Under the pieces are notes generated by a model. That model worked only from the letters and a program-made list of their open reading frames with translations, ran no database searches and was not told the DNA's origin. A stretch of 64,000 nucleotides of DNA from JALYNX01 sp963749415 (GTDB lineage: Bacteria > Actinomycetota > Acidimicrobiia > Spongiisociales > ZC4RG35). The stretch covers positions 620,001-684,000 of the forward strand of contig CAVVMG010000001.1 of NCBI GenBank assembly GCA_963749415.1, in the 5' to 3' direction. The position numbers were made by a program, and so were the translations under genes. Shown here in pieces: positions 42,952-52,279 of this stretch (positions are counted from its first letter, which is position 1; every line of letters starts with the position of its first letter).

Positions 42952-44905
42952 ATGATCGGGAGAGTCCTGGTGGCCAACCGCGGGGAGATCGCCCGGCGCG
43001 TGATCCGCACCTGTCGTGCCATGACGATAGAGACGGTGGCCGTTTATGCGGACCCCGACGCCGACGAACCGCATGTGATGGAGGCAGATCAGGCCGTCCG
43101 ATTGCCGGGATCTTCCGCACTCGAGACCTATCTCGACATCGCCACCCTGCTGGGCGCGGCGGAGGAGACCGGCGCCGACGCGGTCCATCCCGGTTACGGA
43201 TTCCTCTCCGAGAACCCGCAGTTCGCACGGGCGGTTGCAGGTGCCGGCATCGTCTGGATCGGGCCCTCGCCGGTGGCGATAGCGACCATGGGATCGAAGC
43301 TGGAGTCGAAGGCGATGGCCGAGGCGGCGGGTGTCCCGATCCTCCCCAGCATCGACCTCACCGGGTTGGGCGCCGAAGAGATAGCTGCCGGCGCGGAACA
43401 CATCGGCTACCCGGTCATGGTCAAGGCCAGCGCCGGGGGTGGGGGGAAGGGAATGCGCATCGTGCGATCCCGGGAGGACCTCGGGGGCGCGGTGGAAGCG
43501 GCGAGCCGGGAGGCCGGATCCGCATTCGGTGACGACACCGTGTTCCTGGAGCGCTACCTCGACTCCCCCCGTCACATCGAGATCCAGGTCATCGCCGACA
43601 GGCACGGCCACGTGGTCTCCCTCCACGAGCGGGAGTGCTCGATCCAACGCCGGCACCAGAAGATCATCGAGGAGGCGCCCTCAGTCGCCATCGATTCCGC
43701 CATCCGGGAGCAGATGGGGTCGGCCGCGATCGCAATCGCGAGATCAGTCGGGTACGAGGGCGCGGGCACCGTCGAATTCCTGTTCCAGGAGGGCGAGTTC
43801 TGGTTCCTGGAGATGAACACCCGACTCCAGGTGGAGCACCCGGTGACCGAGATGATCACCGGCCTGGATCTGGTGCGGCTGCAGATCGAGATCGCCGACG
43901 GACAGCCGTTGCCCGACGCCGCGCTACACCCGACCGTCTCGGGACACGCCATCGAGGCCCGCCTCTATGCCGAAGACCCCGCCCACGATTATCTCCCCGT
44001 GACCGGCGCCATCCACCGGTTCTCCTTTCCGGCGCGCATCCGGGCTCCGGGTCGATTCCGGTGTCGAGGCCGGCTCCACGATCTCGACGCACTACGACCC
44101 GATGCTGGCCAAGGTCATCGCCCATGCCCCGACCAGGGAGCAAGCGGCCCTGACGCTCGCTGAAACAATGCGCCGCGCCCGGATCCACGGCCCCACCACC
44201 AACCGCGACCTCCTGGTCCGAATTCTCGAAGACCCGGACTTCCTCGCGGGCTCGGTCGACACCCACTTTCTCGAAGAGCGCGACCTGACAGCGCCGCTCG
44301 TGGACGAGAACGAGGCCCGCCTGGCTGCGATCGCGGTAGCGATCGCAGATCGCGCCCAGCGACGCGTGGAGGCACCGGTGCTGGCCTCGATACGCGGAGG
44401 CTGGCGCAACTCCTCGACCCCGGCTCACAAGAGCACCTATCGCCAGGGCGACGAGGAGTGGGTCGTCGACTACCGCACGACCCGGGGCGGGGTGGTGATC
44501 GAGGGTGCGGACGGAGTCGGGATCGTCTCGACCAATCCGGAACAGGTGGAATTGATGGTCGACGGAGAGCCGCTCGAGTTCGATATCCATCGTGTCGGGT
44601 CGGAGCGATATGTCGACGGCCCGTCGGGCGCGGTGACCCTGCAGGAGTTGCCCCGATTCCGCGGAACCGAGGCCGAGGAGGCGCCAGGCTCGCTGCATGC
44701 CCCGATGCCGGGTCGGGTGGTCAGGCTCGAGGTGGCGGCCGGCGATGTGGTCGTGGTAGGCCAGGTCCTCATCGTCCTGGAGGCGATGAAGATGGAGCAC
44801 ACGCTCAGGGCGCCAAGGGCGGGGAAGGTGCAGACCGTCCATGCCTCGCCGGGGCAGCAGGTCGAGGCGGGGACGGTCCTCGTGGTGGTCGACTCGTCAA
44901 CGTAG
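42952..44905 (+). CDS. Acyl-CoA carboxylase alpha subunit: biotin carboxylase plus BCCP (one frameshift)
   Basis: About 650 aa: a biotin carboxylase ATP-grasp domain (residues 1-445: VANRGEIARRVIRTCRAM; MVKASAGGGGKGMRIV; FLEMNTRLQVEHPVTEMITGLDLV), a linking region, and a biotin carboxyl carrier domain at the C-terminus with the biotinyl-Lys motif LEAMKMEHTLRAP. Such proteins pair with a separate beta subunit, here at 39.3 kb. One extra base near 44035 breaks the frame; the correct reading resumes SGLRVDSGVEAGSTISTHYDPMLAKVIAHAP. Confidence 0.92.
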
Positions 44906-44911
44906 GTTGAC
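44896..44911. promoter_or_regulatory. Operator A over the -35 box
   Basis: GTCAAC-GTAG-GTTGAC, an inverted repeat whose right arm forms most of the TTGACA -35 box of the next gene. Confidence 0.75.
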
Positions 44912-44935
44912 AAGCACGCTGCGTCAACCTATGGT
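44907..44935 (+). promoter_or_regulatory. Consensus promoter of the Clp_N/HTH gene
   Basis: TTGACA (44907-44912), a 17-nt spacer and TATGGT (44930-44935). Transcription would start at about the ATG (44942), so the mRNA is predicted leaderless. Both boxes lie inside palindromes, suggesting tight repression. Confidence 0.75.
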
Positions 44936-44941
44936 TGACGC
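44921..44941. promoter_or_regulatory. Operator B over the -10 box
   Basis: A perfect palindrome with 9-bp arms GCGTCAACC and GGTTGACGC around TAT; it covers the -10 box and the transcription start. Confidence 0.75.
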
Positions 44942-45642
44942 ATGAGCAACGATCCAATCCAACTGTCAGACCTCGTCGAATTCGTCGAGAGCCGGCACCC
45001 CGCCGCCGACCCGCTGAACCAACTCACGGAAGCAGTCATGCTCTCCGACCGGTTCGCGGCGATGGCCGACGACCTGGTCGGACACTTCGTCGATGTCGCT
45101 CGGGGATCGGGGGCCTCCTGGGCCGAAATCGGAGCCAGCATCGGGGTGAGCAAGCAAGCCGCCCAGAAGCGGTTCGTCGATGTGGAGGGCAAGGGATGGT
45201 CGCGGAAGGGCCTGTTCATGAGGTTCGGGACGGAGGCGCGGGCCGTGGTGGTCGCCACCCAGGACATCGCCCGGCGAATGGGGGCCGACCACATCGGGAC
45301 CGAGCACCTCCTGCTCGGGCTCCTCGATCACCGAACCTCCCGGGCTGCCAAAGCGCTCGCCAGGCATTCGAGGTGACTCCAGAGGAGGTCTCCGAGGCCA
45401 TCGGGCCAGGTCCGGAAGACGGCGCGCCGATCAAGGGCCACATCCCTTTCTCGGCAGACTCGAAGAAGGTCCTGGAGCTATCGCTACGGGAGGCGATCCG
45501 TTCCAATGCCCGGTCGATCGGCACCGAGCACATCCTGCTCGCCGTCCTCCGGATCCGCGACTCGCAGGGTGGCAAGATCCTGGGCGGGCTCGGGGTCACC
45601 TACAAGGACATCGAAGGGTGGCTGGAGGAGGCTGCGGCCTAG
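44942..45642 (+). CDS. HTH protein with two Clp_N repeats (one frameshift)
   Basis: About 233 aa. The N-terminal 85 residues contain a helix-turn-helix-like segment (SWAEIGASIGVSKQAAQKRF). Two Clp amino-terminal-type repeats follow (ARRMGADHIGTEHLLLGLLDHRTSRAAK and AIRSNARSIGTEHILLAVLRIRDSQGGKIL), as found at the N-terminus of ClpC, where they bind adaptors or substrates. There is no ATPase domain. The frame breaks near 45370, where a missing C (CTCCGCC to CTCGCC) gives an early stop after LARHSR; the corrected reading is ALRQAFEVTPEEV. Promoter palindromes suggest autoregulation. It may sense damaged proteins or Clp components; this is inference. Confidence 0.75.
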
Positions 45643-45684
45643 CCGCGCCTCATCCCGGCTTCGGCTGAGGATGTTGAGGTTCCA

Positions 45685-46890
45685 TCACGCCAACGCCTCG
45701 AGGACGAAATCGATGTCGGCTTCGGTGTGATCGGCGTTGACCTGGAAGCGGATCTCCTCGTCGCCTTTTGGCACCACCGGATAGTTGAGCCCGGTAGCGA
45801 GCACGCCTCGGTCGAAGAGGTGACTCACCAATACGGAGGTGCGATCGGTGTCCCGCACCATCAGGGGGACGATGGGGTGGGGGCCGGGGATGGTCTCCAG
45901 CCCGAGGCTGACCAGACCCGACTCGAACCTCGCAGTCATCTCCGCGAGGTGGGCCAGCCTCCCTCGACCCTCGTCCGAGTCGACCACCTCTACCGCGGCA
46001 TGTGCTGCCGCCGCCTCTCCGACCGTGATCGGGTTGGAGTAGATGTACATCGGGGACTTCTCCCTGAGGAAGGAAACCAAGGCATCGGTGCCGACGACGT
46101 AGCCGCCGTTGACTCCGAACCCCTTCCCCAGGGTCCCGATGAGCACGTCGACCTCGGACCCGGTCACCTCCTCGGTCCCCCGACCGGTCGCCCCAAATGC
46201 GGCGACCCCGTGCGAGTCGTCCACGACTACGACCACGTTCTCGGGAAAATCGGAATCGTGACGCCGGGCCACTTCGAGAAGCGCTCCGAGGTCGGCGTGG
46301 TCACCGCGCATCGAGAACACGCCATCCGTTACCACCACCGCCCGCTTCGCACCCTTGACCCGCTCCAGCCCGGCATCGAGCGCATCGAAGTCGAGGTGGG
46401 GGTAGACCTCCCTGGTTGCGGGTCGTGCCAGGCGCAGAGCGTTGATGATGCAGTTGTGATTCAGCTCGTCGCTGAGGACTGCGGTGTCCGGTGTGATCAG
46501 GGAGGTGAGGACCGACAGCACCGTGGCATAGGCAGAGGAGGAGATCATGGCCCCTTCCCTGCCGTGAAAGGAAGCGAGCCCTGCCTCCAGGTCGACATGG
46601 GGTTGATAGGTGCCGGATATGAAGCGCACCGCTCCCGGCCCGGCTCCGAACTGCCGGGTGGCTGCCTCCTCGGCGGCCACAATCTCCGGATGTAAGGCGA
46701 GCCCCAGATATCCATTGGAGTTCATCCTCAGGTAGTCGACATCGGACGTGGCAAGGCGGAGACGGGGGCCTCGGTCGCCACTGGCGGGGATCACTCCGGT
46801 GATCACGTGCTCCGCCCCTTTGGCCGTTCCGCTGTGGACGAGCGCACTCACCTCGCCATCCAGAGCAGAATCGAGGCGGTCGTGGGGCAT
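45685..46890 (-). CDS. Alpha-oxoamine synthase (BioF/KBL-like)
   Basis: A 401-aa PLP-dependent acyltransferase of the 8-amino-7-oxononanoate synthase / 2-amino-3-ketobutyrate CoA ligase family. Motifs: MNSNGYLGLALHPEIV, GAGPGAVRFISGTYQPHVDLEAGLASFHGREGAM, the PLP-Asp region VVVVDDSHGVAAFGATGRG and the Lys in IGTLGKGFGVNGGYV. It condenses an acyl-CoA with an amino acid; without biotin or threonine neighbours the substrate is open. Confidence 0.87.
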   Translation of the reverse strand: MPHDRLDSALDGEVSALVHSGTAKGAEHVITGVIPASGDRGPRLRLATSDVDYLRMNSNGYLGLALHPEIVAAEEAATRQFGAGPGAVRFISGTYQPHVDLEAGLASFHGREGAMISSSAYATVLSVLTSLITPDTAVLSDELNHNCIINALRLARPATREVYPHLDFDALDAGLERVKGAKRAVVVTDGVFSMRGDHADLGALLEVARRHDSDFPENVVVVVDDSHGVAAFGATGRGTEEVTGSEVDVLIGTLGKGFGVNGGYVVGTDALVSFLREKSPMYIYSNPITVGEAAAAHAAVEVVDSDEGRGRLAHLAEMTARFESGLVSLGLETIPGPHPIVPLMVRDTDRTSVLVSHLFDRGVLATGLNYPVVPKGDEEIRFQVNADHTEADIDFVLEALA

Positions 46891-46914
46891 GGCACCGCGG
46901 GTCTAGCAGAGTCC

Positions 46915-46920
46915 TATTGT
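46915..46920 (+). promoter_or_regulatory. -10 box (TATTGT) of the hydroxyisobutyrate dehydrogenase gene
   Basis: TATTGT ends 7 nt before the ATG at 46928. Confidence 0.45.
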
Positions 46921-46927
46921 CAGAGAT

Positions 46928-47815
46928 ATGGCGAAACTCGGTTTCATCGGGCTGGGGACCATGGGCCACGAGATGGCGGCCAACCTCCTGTTCTCGGGTA
47001 ACCCGGTGACGGTGTGGAATCGGACCCCGGACAAGGCCAACGACCTCGTCTGTGATGTGGCAACCAGCCCTCGGGATCTCGGGGAGCAATGCGACATCGT
47101 GATGATCTGCGTCTCCGACACCGACGCGGTCGAAGAGGTTGTGTTCGGTGAGCAGGGGCTGATCCACGGGCTTAAGGAGGGTGCGATCGTCGTCGACCAC
47201 TCCACGATCTCACCGAAGGCGACCGAGGAGCTCTCCCAACGGGCGGCGGAGCGCGGCGTCACCTGGCTCGACGCCCCGGTCTCCGGCGGGTCGGAAGGTG
47301 CCAGCAATGGGACGCTCGCGGTGATGGTCGGCGGCCCGGCCGATGCCCTGGAAAAGGTCCGTCCCTATCTCGACGCCTACTCGAAGTCGGTCGTGCATGT
47401 CGGAGAAGCCCCGGGCTCGGGACAGACCGTGAAGCTGATCAACCAGGTCTTGGTGGTGGTCAACCAGCTCGCGGCCTCCGAGGCCCTGCTCCTGGGCCAG
47501 GCGGCCGGCGTCGACTTGGCGGCAGCCATCGCGGCCGTCGAGGGCGGGGCGGCAGGATCATGGATGCTCTCCAACAGAGGCCCTCTGATGCTGAAGCGAG
47601 ACTGGCGCCCCGGGTTCACGATCGATCTCCAGCAAAAGGACCTGCGGCTGATTCTGGAGACAGCCGACGAGTTGGGGGTGCCGATGCCCGCCTCGACTCT
47701 GGCGTTCGAGCTCTACCGATCTCTCCAGGCCAAGGGTCTCGGCGGAGAGGGAAACCACGCGTTGGTGAAGGCGTTGGAGGACCTGGCCGGCATCGAGATC
47801 GGCGCCTCCGACTGA
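46928..47815 (+). CDS. 3-hydroxyisobutyrate dehydrogenase family protein
   Basis: A 295-aa beta-hydroxyacid dehydrogenase: GFIGLGTMGHEMAANLLFSGNPVTVWNRT (Rossmann), DAPVSGGSEGASNGTLAVMVGG (substrate loop) and the catalytic Lys in GSGQTVKLINQVLVVVNQLAASEAL. Relatives oxidise 3-hydroxyisobutyrate (valine breakdown) or reduce tartronate semialdehyde. The nearby acyl-CoA catabolic genes favour the first, but this is not proved. Confidence 0.88.
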   Translation: MAKLGFIGLGTMGHEMAANLLFSGNPVTVWNRTPDKANDLVCDVATSPRDLGEQCDIVMICVSDTDAVEEVVFGEQGLIHGLKEGAIVVDHSTISPKATEELSQRAAERGVTWLDAPVSGGSEGASNGTLAVMVGGPADALEKVRPYLDAYSKSVVHVGEAPGSGQTVKLINQVLVVVNQLAASEALLLGQAAGVDLAAAIAAVEGGAAGSWMLSNRGPLMLKRDWRPGFTIDLQQKDLRLILETADELGVPMPASTLAFELYRSLQAKGLGGEGNHALVKALEDLAGIEIGASD

Positions 47816-47830
47816 CGCCGGGATCGAAAG

Positions 47831-48277
47831 TCAGCCCAGGAGGTCTTGCTTGACCCGGTCCACGTGGCCGGTGGCCTTGACGTTTCGATACGCCTTCTCC
47901 ACCTGTCCATCAGGGCCGATCACGAACGTGGAGCGGATGAGGCCCTCCCGGGTCTTCCCGTACATCTTCTTCTCCCCCCAGGCGCCCAACTCCTCGGCCA
48001 GCGCATGGTCCTCGTCGGAGAGGAGGTCGAAGTTGAGGCCCTCCTTCTCCTTGAACTTGGCATTGCGCGCCGGCGGATCGGGGCTCACCCCGACGATGTC
48101 GTACCCGGCGGCGGTGAACTCCTCGTAGCTGTCCCGAAAGTTGCAGGACTCCATGGTGCAGCCCGGGGTCATCGCTGCCGGATAGAAAAACATGACGAGG
48201 CGACGTCCGGAGTAGTCCTTGGAGGAGACCGTCTCTCCGTCCTGGTTTTGAAGGTCGAAGGTGACCGTATCTGCCAT
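47831..48277 (-). CDS. bcp: Thioredoxin-dependent peroxiredoxin (BCP/PrxQ)
   Basis: A 148-aa peroxiredoxin that reduces hydroperoxides. FFYPAAMTPGCTMESCNFRDSYEEF contains the peroxidatic Cys (PGCT) and the resolving Cys five residues later, as in the PrxQ/BCP type. A TAGCCT box lies 6 nt upstream of the ATG. Confidence 0.93.
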   Translation of the reverse strand: MADTVTFDLQNQDGETVSSKDYSGRRLVMFFYPAAMTPGCTMESCNFRDSYEEFTAAGYDIVGVSPDPPARNAKFKEKEGLNFDLLSDEDHALAEELGAWGEKKMYGKTREGLIRSTFVIGPDGQVEKAYRNVKATGHVDRVKQDLLG

Positions 48278-48283
48278 CAGGCG

Positions 48284-48289
48284 AGGCTA
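48284..48289 (-). promoter_or_regulatory. -10 box (TAGCCT) of bcp
   Basis: GGTTAGCCT ends 6 nt before the ATG at 48277. Confidence 0.5.
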
Positions 48290-48298
48290 ACCGGTCGC

Positions 48299-49236
48299 TC
48301 AGCTTGCTTCGGCGGCGGCCTCTTTGGCCTCCGGGGATTGGAGGAAGGTGGAGCCCCCGGCGAGCAGGCTCAGACCTGCCGGCAGCCAATAGGAGACGAT
48401 GCGGAAGACGAGCACCGGTGCCACGGTGGTCGAGGCCGGGAACCCATACGCCGCCAGCATGAAGACGAGGCTTCCCTCGGCAACCAGGAGGCCGCCCGGT
48501 GTCCCGGGAAGCCCCCCGGCGAGCTGAGCCACCCCGAAAACCGCCGCCACCTGCCATACCCCGACGTCGATTCCGAAGGCGTTCATGACCAGTCCCAGTG
48601 CCGACGCCTCCAGCACCACGCGGGCCCAGATGTAGAACTGAGATTCGAGATCAGGGAGGTGGTCGATCACCGATGTGTCCAGCCGCTTCCGGAATTTCTG
48701 TGGCAGGTACTTGGAGAGGGAGCCCAACTTTCCCGAGCCGAACATTGCCACCAGACCGACGAGGAGCACGAAGGGGGCCAGCACGACCAGGCTCACCGAC
48801 AGGATCCGGGCGTCATCGGTGGGCCTGGCGATCAAGAGACCGACCCCGTGAGGATCAACAGCGCCGCATAGTTGAGGAGCACGGTCCGAATGGCGGCACC
48901 GGTGGTGTTCTTCTCCTCGTCACGGACCGTCCACGCCATCGCCACCGGGGTGATCGCCCCACCGGCGGGGATGAGACGGGCCACACCGGCTCCGACGAGG
49001 GCGCCGCGGAATGCGCTGAACGCCCGCAGACTGCCTCCGGCCTCTTCCACCGACTCCTGGAACAGCAGGCCGAAGAACCATTTGGCACTGATCTGGACCA
49101 CCGCGGCCGCGATCACCAGGGCCCAGGCCACCGGGCTCATCGGCGGCAGTTCGAAGTTGTTGAAGACGAAGTAGCCGACGCCGATGTAGATCGCCGCCGA
49201 GATCCCGGCGATGATGGCTACCCGCTTGGGGCTCAC
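48299..49236 (-). CDS. Lysylphosphatidylglycerol synthase-type flippase-like membrane protein (one frameshift)
   Basis: About 312 aa with some eight membrane segments. The C-terminal motif GGLPGTPGGLLVAEGSLVFML belongs to the UPF0104/LPG_synthase_TM family (flippase domain of MprF). The frame breaks near 48835: one missing G in a GGG run separates LLNYAALLILTG from VGLLIARPTDDARIL. It overlaps plsY by 4 nt. The neighbour encodes phospholipid synthesis, which fits a lipid role. Confidence 0.72.
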
Positions 49237-49896
49237 GGGGTCAGAGGCTCGTCAGCCGTCTGTGGGAAGTCGTGGTCCGCCGGATCCGAGTCGAACACTG
49301 CCCTATGCAGAGACGGCCGCAAGCCCCGCTCACTGTCGGGGTTCCCCTGAACCCTCCGTGCCATGAGCACCGTGGAGAGCAACAGCAGGAAGAGAGACTC
49401 GGTTGGCGGCCGCCCCATGGCCACGGACACGATTGGGAGCAGGCCCCATCCCAGGAACCCGGCGACACCCCCGCCGATCTTCCAACCGGCGACCGCCCAA
49501 CCCGTGGTCCATATCAGAAGGATCGGATCGAGGGCGGTGATGACCCCCACCGAGGTGGCGAGGCCGCGCCCGGAGCGACCCTTCATGAATATCGACCAGT
49601 TGTGGCCGATGACCGCGGCGAGGCCGGCGATGCCGGCCGCCCCTGGGCCCAGGCCCATCTCCTTGGCGATCAAGACCGGGAAGAGCCCCTTGAGCCCGTC
49701 GAGGATTCCAGCGGTGAGACCCCAGCCCATCCCCGCAACCTTGGTCAGGTTCCCGGCGCCGACGTTCCCGGTTCCGGCCTCTCGCAGATCGATTCCCTTG
49801 ATCCGAGCGAGCACCTGGGCGAACGGGATGGAACCCAGAGAAGTAGGCCCCGAGCACCAGAAGCGGCCAGTAGATGAGCGGCAATGACCCTGACAT
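49233..49896 (-). CDS. plsY: Glycerol-3-phosphate acyltransferase PlsY (one frameshift)
   Basis: The first acylation of glycerol-3-phosphate in membrane lipid synthesis, using acyl-phosphate. About 221 aa: MSGSLPLIYWPLLVLGAYF, then LGSIPFAQVLARIKGIDLREAGTGNVGAGNLTKVAG (Ser and Gly/Asn signature), GHNWSIFMKGRSGRGLATSVG and five hydrophobic helices. One extra T near 49845 breaks the frame between the first helix and LGSIPF. The ATG at 49896 is the family start. Confidence 0.87.
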
Positions 49897-49948
49897 CCGG
49901 GGAGAGACACTAGTTGTCGATGGCCGTTTTGATACCTCGGGCGGGGGA

Positions 49949-50546
49949 TCAGGCCCTCGAGCGCGGTGAGCCCGGAGGCTCGAACAGCGCCGGCCCGCCC
50001 CGCCCGATGGGGGCAGTCGCAGCATCCACGACGGTCGTCAGGACCATCGAGACCAAGGCGAAACCGATCCCCATCGCGGCCCCCAGCGAGAGGGCTGCCA
50101 TCGGTCGGTCCATCCATAGTTGGGGGGTGATCAGTAGGAGGAGTCCCATGGCGGCACCAAGAGACACCGGGCTGCGATCGACGAACAACATCGAGACCGA
50201 GCTCACGAGGACCAAGGCAAGGGCTGCTGCGAGTTGGGTGGCCTCGATCCCGAATGCCGTATGAGCAACGACGATGACTGCGGCCGAGACCCACAGCGCC
50301 ACCCTGCCATCTTCCCTGTGGACGAGGATCTGGAGCGTCATCACTGCGGCCGCGATACGCCGGGCCGGTCGCCTGGAGCACGAGGTCCGGTTCGCCGAGA
50401 GAGAAGCCCGCGAGCAAGAACAGGGCGGCTGTGGACCACGCGGCAGCAGCGCCGATGCGGACCACACGGCGATGAACTCGCAGCAGGTCGCCCCGAGTCA
50501 GCTCGGTGCCTTTGGCGGTCAGGCTCATGGCGAATCTGATCGGCAT
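49949..50546 (-). CDS. Hypothetical polytopic membrane protein (one frameshift)
   Basis: About 198 aa with perhaps five hydrophobic segments (AAAWSTAALFLLAGFSLG; ALWVSAAVIVVAHTAFGI; LAAALALVLVSSVSMLFV; GAAMGLLLLITPQLW; GIGFALVSMVLTTVV). The frame shifts near 50365 between EPDLVLQATG and AAAVMTLQILVHRED. The family is unknown; it could be the sensor part of a signalling protein or a free membrane protein. The start may be 50546 or the second Met at 50528. Confidence 0.5.
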
Positions 50547-50594
50547 CCACCCTGCGGAGGGACATCAGCCCAACGACCCATTGGCGGAGCACGC

Positions 50595-50655
50595 GTTTCT
50601 CCCCCCAGGAGCGATGCGACGTTGGGGGGAGTGGCCCGAAGGGCCCAGGGGGGCC
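50595..50655 (+). repeat. Two-hairpin palindromic element, copy 3
   Basis: Stem 1 CTCCCCCCA (50599-50607) with TGGGGGGAG (50623-50631); stem 2 GGCCC-gaa-GGGCC (50633-50645), a different sequence but the same 5-bp stem and 3-nt loop as in copies 1 and 2. It ends about 46 nt before the aldehyde dehydrogenase start. Confidence 0.8.
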
Positions 50656-50701
50656 GACACTTGATATCGTCGGGAGCCGGCCAAAGCATCGGGAGAGAGC
50701 C

Positions 50702-52262
50702 ATGACACTGAAGATCACCTACGCCACGATGTCCGCAGACAACGAAGAGCTCAACAGCTCCTTCGAGAAGGCAGTGGCTTCGGCACCGGATCGTCTGGGG
50801 GCTACCCATCCCCTCCACATCGATGGTGAGGAACGGGTCAAGGACCAGACTGTCGAGGAACGCTCGCCGATCGATTCCTCGGTCCTGGTCGGCCGTTACT
50901 CCCTCGCCGAGGAATCAGATGTCGACGATGCGGTGGCCGCGGCCAAGGCCTTCGCCCCCGAATGGGAGGCATGGGGTTGGGAGAAGCGCCGCGACCTGAT
51001 GCTCGAGGCTGCGGACATCATGGAAAGCCGCGCCTTCGAGATGGCGGCCGACATGGCCTACGAGATCGGCAAGAACCGGCTCGAGGCGCTGGGTGACATC
51101 GCGGAGACCGTCGAGTTCTTCCGCTACTACGGAAAGCAGGTCACCGAGCACGACGGCTTTGTGACCCCCCTGGGAGCCCTGAGCCCCGACGAGAGCAACA
51201 CCTCGGTGCTCCGACCCTGGGGCGTCTGGGTCGTCATCTCGCCGTTCAACTTTCCGATGGCGCTCGCTGCCGGACCTGCGATCGGTGCCCTGATCACCGG
51301 GAACACGGTGGTGATCAAGCCTTCCCGTCAAGGGGCCCTCATGGCCCTCGAGTTCTTCTCGGTGATGAAGGACGCCGGCCTGCCCGCCGGGGGCGCTTCA
51401 CATCGTGACCGGTGACTCCAAGATCGGTGACTACCTCGCACATCATCCCGATGTCGACGGGCTCACCTTCACCGGGTCGTATCCGGTGGGGATGCACCTC
51501 TACCGGACGGTCAACGAGCAACGACCCAAGCCTGTGATCTGCGAGATGGGGGGCAAGAACCCTGTGGTGGTCACCGCCACCGCCGACCTCGATCAGGCGG
51601 CAACCGGCGTGATGCGCAGCGCGTTCGGGCTCAGCGGGCAGAAATGCTCTGCGGCCTCCCGGGTGTATGTGGAGGAAGGGGTCTACGACGAATTCGTCGA
51701 CAAGCTCGTGGAGAAGACCGGGAATCTCAGCGTGGGCAACCCATTGGAGCGAGAGATCTACATGGGTCCCGTCATCGACCCCGGTGTCGTGGAGCGGTTC
51801 CGGAAGGCAGTGGACGAGACCCGGTCCTCTGGGGGGACCGTGCTCGCCGGAGGTGATGTCCTCGCCGGGGAAGACTTCGAGCGGGGCAATTTCGTCCAGC
51901 CCACCGTGGTCACCGCGCCCTATGACTCCTGGATCTGGAAGGAAGAGCTGTTCATGCCGTTCCTCGCGGTTGGTCCGGTGGAGTCACTCGACGAGGGGCT
52001 GCGCCGCTCCAACGAGAGCGAGTTCGGGCTCACCGCGGGTCTGTTCTCGACCGACGAAGCGGAGATCGAACGATGGTTCCAGGGGATCCAGGCCGGAGTC
52101 ACCTATGTCAACCGTGCCGCCGGCGCCACAACCGGGGCCTGGCCCAACATCCAGTCGTTCGGGGGCTGGAAGGGCTCGGGCACTTCGGGGGCCGGTGGAG
52201 GAGGGCCCTGGTATCTCCGCCAGTACCTACGCGAGCAGTCCCGAACTCGAATCGGGGCCTAG
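50702..52262 (+). CDS. rocA: L-glutamate gamma-semialdehyde (P5C) dehydrogenase-like aldehyde dehydrogenase (one frameshift)
   Basis: Oxidises glutamate semialdehyde to glutamate in proline or arginine breakdown. About 520 aa with the cofactor segment WGVWVVISPFNFPMALAAGPA, catalytic Glu in VICEMGGKNPVVVTA and catalytic Cys in LSGQKCSAASRVYVEE; the FNFP and KCSAASR forms suit the P5C dehydrogenase group. An extra G in a G run near 51396 causes a stop; removing it gives GLPAGALHIVTGDSKIG. A palindromic element lies just upstream of the start. Confidence 0.88.
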
Positions 52263-52279
52263 TGGCCCTCGCTCACTAG
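52259..52279. terminator. Possible terminator between convergent genes
   Basis: CTAGTG (52259-52264) can pair with CACTAG (52274-52279) in the 13-bp gap between the aldehyde dehydrogenase and HisA-like genes. Weak, without a U tract. Confidence 0.25.

Noticed and set aside
41766..43532. 588-aa frame on the plus strand
   Set aside because: It is antisense to the YjbQ and DUF4230 genes and then runs out of frame through the carboxylase; no family match.
50110..50135. Fourth copy of the two-hairpin element (AGTTGGGGGGTG)
   Set aside because: Only the G run matches; there is no CTCCCCCC arm or second hairpin.
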